From contig NC_080671.1 in NCBI RefSeq assembly GCF_030247195.1, positions 5,422,501-5,486,500 of the forward strand: a DNA stretch of 64,000 nucleotides, in the 5' to 3' direction. The translations under genes and the position numbers were made by a program. This document shows, in pieces, positions 52,385-64,000 of the stretch; position 1 is the stretch's first letter; each line of letters opens with the position of its first letter. The notes below the pieces were generated by a model. The model was not told where the DNA came from. It saw nothing but the letters and a program-made list of their open reading frames with translations, and ran no database searches. The stretch is from Topomyia yanbarensis (lineage: Eukaryota; Arthropoda; Insecta; Diptera; Culicidae).

Positions 52385-54034
52385 CAGTCCGCTGCCGAGT
52401 CGGCGAACCTTTTTGCAGATCACTTCCGAGATGTATTTTCCAGCCCTCCTGTCTATCCATCGCAACAGTACCTTGAAACATTCCCAAAGCATAATATCAA
52501 CCTTCCTCTTCCTAACGTAAATGATTCTGATGTAGTGAGCGCTCTGTCCAGCGTTGATCCTTTGAAAGGGCCTGGTCCGGATTGTTTGCCTCCTGCGTTT
52601 ATAAAGCATTGTGCCCGAGCACTTTCTGCACCAATAAGTATTATTTTTCAGCGTTCAATCTCGGAAAATATTTTCCCAATGGCATGAAAAGAAGCTGCTA
52701 TAATTCCTGTTCATAAGGCTGGAGATAGGCACAATGTTGAAAACTACAGAGGAATCTCGCTGTTGAACTATCTAGCTAAAGTTCTGGAAAAGTTTGTGTA
52801 CAATGCGATGTACGCTGCTTCTTCCAACATAATCGACGAACGACAACACGGATTTATGAAAAAACGCTCCGCCCCTTCGAACTTGATGACGTACACGAGC
52901 CTTCTAGTTCCAGCTGTAGAGAAGCGTCAACAAGTGGACGCTATATATTTTGATTTCGCAAAAGCATTCGACAAGGTGCCCCACAACATTGCTGTTTTGA
53001 AGCTGGAGCGACTAGGCTTTCCTGAGTGGGTTACCAGATGGCTGCATTCTTACCTCTCACAACGATCTGCCTTCGTTAGAATTGGCACTGCATGCTCAAG
53101 CGCATTCGTAACGCCAACCGGTGTGCCTCAAGGAAGTCACCTAGGGCCACTGATCTTTCTCTTATTCATGAACGACCTCTGCATCCGCATCAACTCTGAA
53201 AAACTGCTCTATGATCTGAAAATGTTTCGTTCAATAGCTTCAGCACTCGATTCTGCTGTGCTCCAAGACGATATAGCCAATATAGAGGAATGGTGTTTGC
53301 TGAACGGTATGCAGATCAACATTGATAAATGTAAGATGATAAGTTTCGGACGCTCGGCAAATATAAGGCGTTGCGAATATACTCTTCAAGCCTGTGTCAT
53401 CGAGCGGGTGGATTCTATCCGTGACCTGGGAGTGTTATTCGACAGAAAACTTCGTTTCGCCGACCACATCATTGCAACAACGGCGAAGGCTTTTGCAACA
53501 TTGGGTTTTCTAAAACGGAACGCTGTCGATTTTGTGGATTTCTACGCACTGAAATCTTTATACTGCGCACTGGTCCGGAGCACTTTGGAGTACGCTGTAC
53601 AAGTATGGGCGCCATACAACGCCTTTCAAAGTAGCCGACTGGAGCGCGTTCAGAGAAGTTTTGTACGATTTGCTCTTAGAAAGTTGCCTTGGAACGACCC
53701 TATCCGTCTTCCGCCGTATAATAATAGATGCATGTTGCTAGATTTGCCAACGCTGGAGTCTCGCCGCATGTTCTTGCAAAGAATGTTCATTTTCGATATG
53801 TTGTCGAACAATATTGACTGTCCCGACATTCTCTCTAGGATTCATTTATTTGTTCCCCCTCGTGATATAAGGAATCGTCCGCTTCTGTGGATTCCCAGGC
53901 ACCGCACGGCATATGGCCAGAACAATCCGCTAGACAGATGTTGTAGCAGATTCAACGAAACTGTTTTAGTTTATGACTTCCATACCACTTGTTTGGTTCA
54001 GTGTAGAAACAGCACAGTGTCTGCCCTGGTGTAA
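52385..54034 (+). pseudogene. LINE ORF2, reverse transcriptase part
   Basis: In phase with the endonuclease part but with a second stop, TGA at 52685-52687. RT motifs follow: KAAIIPVHK-type region, FDFAKAFD (D64 and D70 counted from 52763), GVPQGSHLGP (120-129), then LLYDLKMF where [FY]-A-D-D is expected. Two residues of the catalytic YADD box are therefore lost in frame, and this RT cannot be active. The C-terminal LGVLFDRKL and LYCALVRSTLEYA blocks fit the CR1/Jockey group, CR1 most likely. Stop at 54032-54034. Confidence 0.85.
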
Positions 54035-55145
<1,111 letters not shown>

Positions 55146-55234
55146 AGATGTAATAATAAGAATAATAAAAAACGACAGCAACCTGAGAAAGCATTATCTG
55201 CAAACATCACAACATCAAGTTTAGTTTTCAATTT

Positions 55235-55325
55235 GATATCAGGTAGTGTTACGAGGCTACTGACTACTAAGAATCCTTCCTGGCGGGGGCTCGAACACAC
55301 GACGCACAGTGGCTGGAGGCTGGCC
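55235..55325 (-). repeat. SINE- or LINE-tail-like block with B box
   Basis: The minus strand reads CCACTGTGCGTCGTGTGTTCG, then AGCCCC, then TTAGTAGTCAGTAGCCTCG, then TAACACTACC. The GTTCGAGCC part resembles a B box. The trailing part resembles the shared 3' end of a LINE/SINE pair, which I cannot name with certainty. Confidence 0.35.
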
Positions 55326-56540
55326 AAAACCTCAAAAATTTATTTCTGAAATATTGACATTTTATATTTTTCCTGAAATTCTGATGTATGGAACGACGTA
55401 TATTCAAAATTTTATGATTATTGGATAAGAACATGATTTTCATTTCCGAAACCACCATTGCTCTGTTCACTTCAAATGCATGTTGCTCTTTTGATTTTGG
55501 TCCGATTTTAGCACAACTAGTTTAATTGTGTAGAGGAACGTAGAAACTTGGTTAGTGAATAAAATACATTAGGTAAATTTGCTTGGAACTATGAGTTTTT
55601 AGTTTACATATGTTTGAGGTGGTCAGATCAAAAATAGTTTTTTCACTAATGTATTCTGTACAAATTTCGGAATCGTTTCGGAACGGTCACACAGTATACA
55701 TTAAATGGGAAATAACCTCTACTTTTCGAATATCATAGTCTCGTTCTGCGCCTAGGTACGCAAAAAGGTTTAAGGAGATTTTGAAGCTTTGTTGCTGATA
55801 TAGAGGCGCATGGTGTTTTGTGTAAAACAGTTAGACAATTTACAGTAAACCAACACGTTATACAATGGATTTAAAGTAGTGTTCTTCATTTTTTATGATA
55901 TTGCTGACGTCGGTGAACAGTAACGGAAAATATATCATGAAAACGGGATCATAGTTATAAGAAAGGTTCAATGACACTGTATGGAAAAATTCATTTAATA
56001 TTTTACGACTTTTGACATAAAAAATGTGCTCATCACCTAAAAATTAGCTAAAATTGGGATTTTCAGCCAAATTAGGTAACATTTGTCCGACTTTTGTTTG
56101 AAGACCCACCACTGTGCGACGGGTGGCTTATACGACACCAACGCCTTACCCTCTGAAGTTCAGAGTCTGAACTACCAGACCAAGGTAATAGTTAAAAGTC
56201 GTTCGACTTGAAATACGATATCGAAGGCATGGCGTGACGTGAGTTAACTTTCGAGGACTGTTTTCAACATCGCCAGTAGATGTTCAGCAATCGCTATATG
56301 AACCTTGCGTGCGTGCAAATCTGAGTAGAATGGTGATTTACGCGTGTGATGGTAATTTTCAACGTATTTTTATTTGATTATTTACACAGATTTTGTAGAA
56401 ACAATTGTGCTGGCTTAGATGTCGGTTCATTAAGTTTTAACTGTTTCCAACCATGAAAAAGTGACATCTTTCGTGCAATATGCTATCTAATTCCGCATTA
56501 TCCAAATATTTTCTTGTACTGAGTAACTCTAGTCCCAGCA
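55326..56540. other. Unassigned sequence
   Basis: No domain-bearing ORF. A palindromic GTTCAGAGTCTGAAC lies near 56158. Confidence 0.4.
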
Positions 56541-56649
56541 GCGGATGGCAGGCACGTAGCCAGAGGGGGGGCTAGGGGGCTAAAGCCCCCCCCCCCCGAA
56601 ACTTTTCAAAAATAAATTTAAGAAGCAACATGTTTTTCGGTAACTCGTA

Positions 56650-57291
56650 AAAAAATTGTATCTTGTTTGGTTTCAACAAATTAATGGGAGAATGGTGAGG
56701 AAGATTGCTATTTCGAGCCACCGAAGACATCGGTCACGATATCTACTCAGTATGTCGAGTCTGATAACACACTTCCTTTCATATTGTGTGACTCGTCGGA
56801 AGAACAAAAGAAACTGTTACTTTAATTCTTGCTGGGGTGATCCGTCGGATGATTGAATCGTAGAAGCAAGAAGTGGTGCTCCAGCCAAACGTGGAGGCTA
56901 TTGACTTCTGGAATTTTTGCATAACCGAATTTCATGATGGGGAATATTTGCTGAAGGTGAAAATAGAGGTTATGCTTACGAACATCGCCTTTAACGAGTT
57001 CTACCTTGTCAGGCATTCAGTACTTATGTTACTCAACAAATTAGCCTAGGCGAAACCAGTCATTTTGCAACTTGTAATACGTGGTTGATTCTCATATATA
57101 TGGATGATGAGAAAATCAATGTTCGTCTACAAGATCTGATACCTCTTACTTGAACCGCGGGCGAACGACCAGGAGGTTAAAGCCCCAATAAACAAACTTA
57201 ACTTCTTTGAACCGTGGCCATTAAAAGATTCCTGTCACATTTGGAAAAAATGTAATTTATTATAAAGGACTCATCTAGGAATTAGACGGGT
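56650..57291. other. Interior of the 4.3-kb element, unassigned
   Basis: Two 64-66-codon ORFs (56656-56856 plus, 56822-57016 minus) show no known domain. If a transposase was ever here it is not recognisable. Confidence 0.35.
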
Positions 57292-57324
57292 AGGGTCAGC
57301 TAGGATTTCGTCCTAGCTGACCCT
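57292..57324. repeat. 14-bp perfect inverted repeat, 5-nt loop
   Basis: AGGGTCAGCTAGGA, loop TTTCG, then its exact reverse complement. Isolated hairpin; role unknown. Confidence 0.7.
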
Positions 57325-57989
57325 GCACGCACAAAACGCAATGCGATAATATCATCATACACGTTACATCTTTGCACATCCATAGTCTCCAATACGATTA
57401 CCTGAAAAACAAACAATTGCCAAATTTGTGGCTGCTGTTCATATAATATTGACGGCAAAAACTGCGTCTAGTATCTCAAAATTAACAGTCAGCATCATCA
57501 TTGAGGAAGTCGACACTGGTGGCCCGTAAGGGGACAAAACAAAAATGAAATCAGATATTCGCGAACTGCCATGTCCATAGCAGTTACCACGATAATAATA
57601 CGGAAGTGTACAAGATAGATATGAACGACCACCAAGACGCGGTTGGTTATGAAAAATATTTCTCAATCAGTAAACAGGTCAATCGCACGAGATCTGTTGG
57701 ACAACCATTAGCGTTTTATCATTTTCATTGTTTACATCGTGGAAATATATTAAAGACTCAAGGCTTCATTTAGCTAATGCATTGAACCGACTCAAGTAAA
57801 CCAATTGTATAATAAAAAATTAGAAGTTTCATAGAAAACTGAGTACAAAAACTGTCCCAAAATTAACATTTATCGCTAGTAATGGTATCTAACAAAACTC
57901 ATTTTATGCTAGATATTGGCCTGAATAAAGAAAGTTAGTTAAATCATACGCAAATTGAATTTCTATAATAGATTAGAGCAATGTGCGCT
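57325..57989. other. Interior of the 4.3-kb element, unassigned
   Basis: A 75-codon minus ORF (57439-57666) without a known domain. Nothing else seen. Confidence 0.35.
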
Positions 57990-58560
57990 TAATATAAACG
58001 TCAAGCATCTTCCAAACTGTTTTCTTACATTCTTTAGCTAAAAATAATTGACACGTATTTTTTGGTTTGGCTAAATATTATATTTTTTTCAAGTTATTCG
58101 CTTTTGAACTTTTGAAGTCTATAAAATTGAACATTTTTCAATCACTGATAACTCGGAAACGACTCGATATATGGAAAAAAATATTAAATAAAAAAGTTGC
58201 GTTTTCAAATAAGCTTACCAAAAAAAATCACAATTTTTTTGTTATATAACTTATGAAATTTGCAATTACTTGAAACAAATTGAATTTTTTTAAGGCTGGA
58301 CCAAATTTTTTATTTATTATTTTATTTAAGTATTAAAATAGTGTTAAAAAGATTGTGTAAAAATTTGGCAGTGGAATTCTTTGCGAGATATTACAATTAT
58401 AAACATAAAACATGGCAATTTTACACTAAACGCCCAGCGAAAGGCCTGTTATAACTGAAATGTCTCGTAACACTTCGAGTTCCATTCTGAATTTTTCACA
58501 TAATCTTCTTAATATAGTTATGTAATCAAAATAAATTTGATTTCGGGGGACTTTAGAAAA
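57990..58560 (+). repeat. Repeat H copy 1
   Basis: About 550 bp, very A+T-rich. It is nearly the reverse complement of 59560-60060; shared blocks include TAACTCGGAAACGA.TCGATA and GCGAGATATTACAATTATAA. Encodes nothing convincing. Confidence 0.8.
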
Positions 58561-58883
58561 TAGGGTGAAGTGCCTATTTTCACCATACTAAGCAGGGCGC
58601 CTCACTGATTCATTGATTACTCGGCCTACAAACAATGGAATGCGTACAAATTGGCATCAATAGCTTTGCTTCGTTGTTAAGTACCAAGATAATAACATAC
58701 ATGCGCTGAAAACAGTGAAATTCTCGTGTTTGAGCGCAACGAAAACATGAATCGAGTGCCCCTATTGTTGCGCTACCATTTGACTCAATGCGTTAAACAA
58801 AGATGGCAGACACTGCTCTAACCAACGGCTTCAAATGGGTAACGTGATAATAGAAACATAGCGATAATGGGCTCATCACCCTA
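58561..58883. mobile_element. 323-bp MITE, TA-flanked TIR
   Basis: Starts TA-GGGTGAAGTGCCTATT and ends with the inverse (AATGGGCTCATCACCC-TA). TA at both ends suggests a Tc1/mariner-type MITE. Partial relatives lie at 22504 and 36060-36163, sharing the internal words GCTCTAACCAACGGCTTCAA and ATGGGT. It sits between copies 1 and 2 of repeat H. Confidence 0.75.
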
Positions 58884-58964
58884 TTTGCTTTTGACATGAG
58901 AATACCCCCAAAAAAGTCTTAAATTTGCAGAATGCGAGTCATTCCACGATTTACAACTATAATT

Positions 58965-59590
58965 TTAGTTCCCTTCAATTTTTTTGCACTCTTTAGCTGA
59001 AAATTATAGACACGATTTTTTTACTTTGGCTGAATTTGACTTTTTTTTCAAGCTATGAGTTTTTGAACTTTATAAAGTACTAGCTAATACCCATCGCACG
59101 TTGATGCGACTTTCAACGAAATAGGAGGAAACCATAATTTGTTCCGAAGCGCCTTCTTGTAGGCAGATAATCCCCACCAATAGCACACAAACACGCTCCA
59201 TAACAAATTCCTACTATGCATAAATTTTTACGGCAATTGGTTAAGCCGTTTGGGAGTCCATAAATCACATACATACAAATATCGACTTTTAATAATATAG
59301 TGATTTTTTAAAGTTTTATAAATTTAATAGAATTGGACATTTTACATTCCCTCATAACTGAGAAACTATTAGATTTCTGGAAAAAAGCATTAAATAATAA
59401 AAGCTGCGTTTTCGGAAGATCTCGGCGGATTTTTTTTTGTAATATTTGTTTTTGTTAAATAATTTATGTATTATGCAAATATTAGTAACAAATTTTTTTC
59501 AGGGTGGAGCCAAAAAAATCTTTTTAGCTTTTTCAAATAATTTATAATTATATCGAGAAGAAAATTTCAGAAAGAAATTCGAAGTATTTT
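58965..59590 (+). repeat. Repeat H copy 2, interrupted
   Basis: Same orientation as copy 1 but more diverged (GCACTCTTTAGCTGAAAATTAT, TTTTTTCAAGCTATGAGTTTTTG, CTCATAACTGAGAAACTA). It is split by the insertion at 59082-59300. Confidence 0.7.
59082..59300 (+). mobile_element. LINE/SINE 3' tail insertion
   Basis: Begins ACTAGCTAATACCCATCGCA and ends TTGGTTAAGCCGTTTGGGAG, then ACATACATACAAATATCG and an A+T-rich tail. A tract of the kind 'CGGTTcAGCCGTTTggGAGT...ACATACATACA' is characteristic of 3' ends of RTE-type or related non-LTR elements in insects. It is 5'-truncated and inserted into repeat H copy 2. Confidence 0.55.
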
Positions 59591-60060
59591 ACGAGATATT
59601 TCAATTACAATAGGCCTATCACTAGGCGTTTGGTGTAAAATTGCCTTGTTTTAAGTTTATAATTGTAATATCTCGCAAAGTATTTTGATATCCACTCCCA
59701 AATTTTTGCACAATTATTTTAACATGATTTTTAATATTTAATGAAAATAATAAGTAAAAAATTGGTCCAACTTTAAAAAATTCAATTTGTTTCTAACAAT
59801 TGCAAATTTCATAAGTTATATAACAAAATGAAATTGCTATTTTTTTCAGTAAGCTCACAACTTTTTTATTTAATATTTTTTTCCATATATCGAATCGTTT
59901 CCGAGTTATAAGTGATTGAAAAATGTTCAATGTTATAAACTTCAAAAGTTCAAAAACTAATAACTTGAAAAAAAAAATCATATTTAGCCAAAATAAAAAA
60001 TACGTGTCAAGCACTTTAACTAATGAATGCAAGAAAAAAAATTGGAAGGAATTCAAATTT
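59560..60060 (-). repeat. Repeat H copy 3, inverted
   Basis: Reverse complement of copy 1 over about 500 bp at high identity; the minus strand reads TAACTCGGAAACGATTCGAT and so on. Copies 1 and 3 could pair over half a kilobase if transcribed through. The 87-codon minus ORF (59793-60056) parallels the plus ORF at 58067-58249, as expected for repeats. Confidence 0.8.
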
Positions 60061-60641
60061 TGATTGTAAATCAGACGTGGAATGGCCCATATATTTTGAT
60101 CCTATTGATCACCAAAGATCCTCCTTCCTAACTGGGGTATGCCAAAAAATTATGTTAGCATGATGTATTAGAACTGGTAATAGTTACAGGACGCCAGATC
60201 AAGAAAATAGAAGTTGAACCATCTACAATTCGTTTGCTAAATCAGAAGATTTTGTGCAAATTTCGACATTCTCTTCGATCGAACATTTTATGGATATTTT
60301 TCTACTCATTTCGATTTAGCGTCATCTACACCTTTTAAACGTGTAGCTTAGAACACCTTGCGTTTTCCAGCACCGTCAAGGATTGTCATATTCGGTTAGC
60401 GCATAAATACTGAGAACTCTAGAATATCCATTGTTGCAACGAGAGTAAATTGTAACTTGTAAATAAAAATAAATAATAAAAATCAAATTAAACATCAATA
60501 ATTCGTTGATGTACTATAGCCTTTCTTGTGACAAAGAACATGGATTGTCTTAGATTTGGCTTTGTTTTCATTAAGAACTTTTCAAAATTTCGTTTAGTTT
60601 CTAGTGACAATATGAAGTAATTAGAACTAAAAGCTTTATGC
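60061..60641. other. Unassigned sequence
   Basis: Nothing recognised inside the right part of the 4.3-kb element. Confidence 0.4.
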
Positions 60642-60850
60642 AGGGGCGGGTAAAGCGTAGTTGGTAAATTGATTACCTTTTACGCAGCTCATCACGGTTC
60701 GTTCATCAATCCCGCACCTACATGTGCGGGATTGATGAACGAACCGTGATGGTTAGAAATTTTTCTAAAGAAATTTTCTAACCCAAAAAGAGGCGAATAA
60801 CCATAAGGTTAAAACCTGTATAATCGAAATAAAAAAGCTTTATACAATAA
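60642..60850 (+). mobile_element. tRNA-derived SINE-like element
   Basis: Begins GGGGCGGGTAAAGCGTAGTTGG (A box about AAGCGTAGTTGG). It continues with TTTTACGCAGCTCA and GGTTCG..TCAATCCCGCAC, a B box split by extra bases. After a 27-bp palindrome it has an A/T-rich body and a poly(A)-like end. This is the layout of a tRNA-derived SINE whose T arm has been duplicated in inverted form. Confidence 0.5.
60691..60750. repeat. 27-bp perfect inverted repeat, 6-nt loop
   Basis: Arms 60691-60717 and 60724-60750 are exact reverse complements; the first begins ATCACGGTTCGTTCATCAAT. The loop is CTACAT. It includes the B-box region of the SINE-like element. Confidence 0.85.
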
Positions 60851-60901
60851 TTTTTTAAGCCCCTCCCGAAATAAACTCCTGGCTACGGGCCTGGCGGATG
60901 G

Positions 60902-61950
60902 GGTCAGCGGGGAGACATTCATTGTTCCCTGATCAGTTGATTAGTTGATGGTTCTCATGTAGTTATTGGTTTGTACCAGTTATACTAATGTAATTTGATA
61001 AAGCATAAACAGAAGTAAGAAATCTAAAAATAAGCAATAATCGAATGACAGTTTTTGTCGATTTATCTAATAAAAACAAAAAAAATGTTTCAATCCTCCT
61101 CGGTCTCCCCTACACTGACGAAGAAGGTGAAACCATCATTGGGATATTTTGTGGAACTAGAAAATCTTGTTCAATTTTCTGCAATACATATAAAGTTTTT
61201 CGCTCGTAATATGAAAACTCTCAATAAAGTATATTGTGTAGTACGTTACTGAATTAAACTCGAAAAACTTTAAACATGTTCGATGAAGTTGTTAGGATAT
61301 CTATAATTAGTTATCTATGCTGATTAGAGTTCGAAGTCAATTTCGAAATCAGGAGTTTGACATTATGGAACATTTAGCGCCAACAAATGTAAACAACTGA
61401 AAATTCAACAGGTTTTGGATGTTGTACTTTTTACTCGAATACGAACCAATACAACAGAGTGATGGTTCTCGATTTCAATAGTAGCTCCTTAGAAGACCAA
61501 TCTTTGATTTTGGTACTACAACTTGCGAACTCATCATTTGTTTATAGATTTCAAGGAAGCGCACGATTCAGTGCAGATGCCAGATATCGCTTGAACATGG
61601 CTTCCGACAATCTGAATGGGTTGTGTCAAAAACAAGATGCAGAATTGCCAAACACACATCCGACTTGTTTATGTCAAAGGAACCCCACTGTCATTAAAAG
61701 ATCTCACATGCTTCTTGGCTTCCGTGAGCCTTAAACACCATTGTAGTCGATCGTACAGCAGTGGAAGAGGTTTTTGTTTCTTTTTAAAAGAAAGATTACC
61801 AATATCGGACTGAGTATAAACTCTGGCAAAATAGAGTAAATGGTAATTGAAAGAAAGCCAGGTCGCAAGCCCGGTGTCAGTTCCGAGATAGAAATGGACA
61901 CGGTAAGAGGTTGTCGACGAGTTTATATATCTTGAAAGACTACTGACATC
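60902..61950. other. Unassigned sequence
   Basis: Two ORFs of 65 and 91 codons (61055-61252, 61459-61734) without recognisable domains. Confidence 0.4.
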
Positions 61951-61956
61951 AGGGAC

Positions 61957-62426
61957 ATGTAATAACGAAGATAGCCGTGAGATAAAAAGCGGTTTGCAGC
62001 TGTAAATAGCATCTTCTACGGTTTGCGTATTCAGCTGAAGTTTCGTAGCTTACGGACACGCCCAAAACTTCGTGGCGTCGACGTTGAAGGAAATAAATAA
62101 TCGTCTTGTTGGTGTACACAAACGAAATTCGCCGCGATAAGCTTTGAAATTTGCAAGTGTTTTGTGTGTCGAAGGAGGAGGGACGAACCTGGACCGAAAA
62201 CCGATTTCCAAACGACCGTAATTAACCGCGAGTACCCTTTGCGAATATCAATTTCGAAGCTGTGTAAAAACGCGACCGAACGTTACTGTACCAATTCATT
62301 TTATTATATGTTTGTTCAAATAAAAATGTTCACATGAAATCATTGTCTTCCGGTAAACGACATTGTATGGGAAAAAATATAGACAGGTTATACGCCAAGG
62401 GGTCGACGTATCGATGATCACCAACA
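61957..62426 (-). repeat. BEL 3 3' LTR (outer boundary uncertain)
   Basis: The inner boundary at 62426 is supported by CA/TG and the adjacent polypurine tract. AATAAA-type words lie in sense at about 62295-62330. The outer boundary is a guess because there is no second LTR to compare. Confidence 0.45.
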
Positions 62427-62450
62427 TCCACCCCGCCTTGAGACAACGGC

Positions 62451-63721
62451 TCAATCAGGAAGCGGACAAAGCTTCTGGACTGAGCGCTGATACTCCGATT
62501 TGCCTCTACGAAGAGTGACGTTGCGTACTAATCCTTGTTTATCCGGATGAACTGCTACAATGCGCGCTAGCTCCCAAGCTGATGGTGGGCTACTATCGTT
62601 CTTCACTAGTACCAATTGCCCAGACTTCAAGTTGTCCTGCTTCATTTTCCACTTTCCTCTTGGCTGCAACGTGGCAATGTATTCATCACGCCAACGTTTC
62701 CAAAACTCCTCCGTACACCGTTGTACTCTTTGCCAACGATCGAGCTGATTCATCTTGAGATGAGTGTGGTCTGGTTCAGGCAGTAGATTTAGCGGTTGCC
62801 CAACTAAAAAATGTCCCGATGTAAGCGCTTCGAGGCTATCGGGGCATGAAGAGATAGGGCAGAGGGGTCTCGAATTGAGACAAGCCTCCACTTGACACAA
62901 TACCGTCGACAACTCCTCATACGTAAGATTCTCATTGCCTACGATCGGTCGAATCAACTTCTTGGCGTTTTTAACTGCCGCTTCCCATATGCCACCTTGA
63001 TGTGGACTTGCAGGTGGAATGAATCGCCAACGAATTCCGAGATTTACGAAGAAATGCTCCTTTTGCTTAACATGTTTGGTAACAACGTCATAGATTTCCT
63101 GCAGCTGTCGATCGGCACCTACCAGATTCGTGCCGTTATCGGACCATACTTCGCTACAATATCCACGACGTGCGATCATTCTCTTGAAGGCTCCCAAAAA
63201 GGTATCAGTGGTTAGATCTCCTGCAACTTCCAAGTGGATAGCCTTACTTGAAAGGCAAACAAAAACAACAATATATCCCTTCATACTCCGTGCTCCTCGC
63301 GTGTTGCATCAACGTACCATTATTGGACCAGCATAATCCACCCCAACGTGAGCGAATGGGCGACATGCTGTCACTCGAGCCGCTGGCAAACTTCCCATCA
63401 ATTGTTTTGCTGTCAGCGCCTTGCGACGACAACACATCATACACCGTTGAATTACCTGTTTAATAATCCTTTGACAACCCTGAATCCAATAACGCTGGTT
63501 GATTGTTGCTGTCATTAAATTTGACCCGGCGTGGCAATTGTTGACATGAATTTCCTCCAACAGTAGTTTTGTGAAGCGATGATTTTTGGATAAAATTATC
63601 GGGTGTTTGACGTCGAATGTATACAACGAGTTTTGCAACCGGCCACCGACTCGGAGCGTACCGGCACTATCCAGGAACGGATGCAGGCTTGAGATGCTAG
63701 ACTTGACGGGAACACTATCCT
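62451..63721 (-). pseudogene. BEL 3 integrase, one in-frame stop
   Basis: Sense reading starts in the linker before the integrase (LRVGGRLQNS). It then has the zinc finger (H...CHAG..., CMMC), the first Asp in VGVDYAGP, a TGA at 63309-63311, the second Asp in WSDNGTN, the Glu in GGIWEAAVK, and the C-terminal RWRDEYIATLQPRGKW domain, ending in TGA at 62451-62453. Both parts are in one frame, so apart from the stop the integrase is intact. RT, RNase H and gag are absent. Confidence 0.9.
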
Positions 63722-64000
63722 AGGGTGACCATATCAGACAAGTAAAAAACCAGGACAGTCGAAAGGGTACCCCCGCTACCTCTCAATCGACATTGCCTTT
63801 TCCGCATGTTTTCGGCAGTTAAAAAGTTCTGGGGTCTGGCAGGCAGAGCTTGGTCAGTAAAAAAGTTCTGGGAGGAAGAGCTCTGCCAGATAGTCTTTCG
63901 TCGGAATTCGATCACCAAGACAACAAAGGCAGTTCTCGCTACACCACCATCAGAAAACGTTTCATGCTGAGATGGTCCGTGCAGGACCGACGAGGAGTTT
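63722..64000. other. Unassigned; possible transposon with GACCAT.TCAG ends
   Basis: GACCATATCAG at about 63727 is mirrored by CTGAGATGGTC at about 63970. Between them AAAAAGTTCTGGG...GGCAGAGCT occurs twice about 50 nt apart. It could be a small element that replaced or joined the truncated BEL, or unrelated flank. Confidence 0.35.

Larger units (their letters stand above)
56541..60901. mobile_element. 4.3-kb TIR element with 8-bp TSD (hAT-like)
   Basis: The element 56549-60893 (4345 bp) is bounded by the 8-bp direct repeat GCGGATGG at 56541-56548 and 60894-60901. The left end CAGGCACGTAGCCAG and the right end (reverse complement CAGGCCCGTAGCCAG) differ at one base. G/C runs follow both ends. 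An 8-bp duplication with CAG termini fits hAT; the P superfamily also makes 8-bp duplications. No transposase is recognisable. The interior is filled by nested repeats (57990-60060, 60642-60850). Confidence 0.85.
61957..63721 (-). mobile_element. BEL/Pao retrotransposon 3, 5'-truncated
   Basis: The minus strand holds the integrase end of pol (62451-63721), a polypurine tract (GGCGGGGTGGA, 62437-62427) and the start of a 3' LTR (TGTTGGTGATC from 62426). The LTR's far end is not fixed; 61957 (TGTAATAACG) is one possibility. Everything upstream of the integrase finger is missing, and the sequence changes abruptly at about 63721. Confidence 0.8.

Overview
The window looks like A+T-rich intergenic or intronic DNA from a repeat-laden insect genome. 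A dipteran, probably a mosquito, is my best guess. The reasons are three BEL/Pao LTR retrotransposons, a CR1-like LINE, hAT-, Tc1-, piggyBac- and pogo-like DNA transposon ends, many hairpin MITEs, tRNA-derived blocks and one candidate 58-nt intron. I found no host protein-coding gene that I could name. Every long open frame belongs to a retroelement.

Layout. 0-12.6 kb: scattered MITEs, a decayed hAT transposon (3744-5106) with a piggyBac-type MITE inside it, a dead Tc1/mariner-type transposase (about 8085-8540) and a single-copy-looking stretch (about 9.5-10.7 kb). 12.6-21.7 kb: a large, degenerate, partly inverted repeat complex. It carries two pentanucleotide arrays of opposite orientation (13063-13262 and 19868-20107), a near-perfect 670-bp palindromic MITE with an 8-bp duplication (13659-14328), and a TTCAGC-rich transposon (about 14420-16327). 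21.7-41.2 kb: more MITE ends; a full-length BEL element with LTRs that read as identical and an ATTAC duplication (25768-32232, minus strand); and a second TTCAGC-rich transposon (39396-41217) holding three tRNA-like blocks. 41.2-48.8 kb: a possible two-exon fragment, then a second full-length BEL element (41940-48758, minus strand, TTAGG duplication). Its polyprotein starts with a PHD finger and is cut by one in-frame stop. 49.4-55.1 kb: a promoter-like block, a decayed CR1-like LINE and a (AT)147 tract. 56.5-60.9 kb: a 4.3-kb TIR element with an 8-bp duplication (GCGGATGG), filled with three copies of one repeat, two of them in inverted orientation. 62-63.7 kb: the 3' end of a third BEL element.

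Function. The window contributes transposition machinery (gag, protease, reverse transcriptase, RNase H, integrase, endonuclease) and many non-autonomous passengers. Two BEL copies have LTR pairs with no difference that I could see, so those insertions are recent. The LINE, the hAT and Tc1 transposases and BEL copy 3 are dead. The observations most worth checking are the PHD-gag BEL element whose ORF runs into its 3' LTR, the TIR transposon family carrying tRNA-like blocks, the long inverted complex at 12.6-21.7 kb, and the nested inverted cluster at 58-60 kb.
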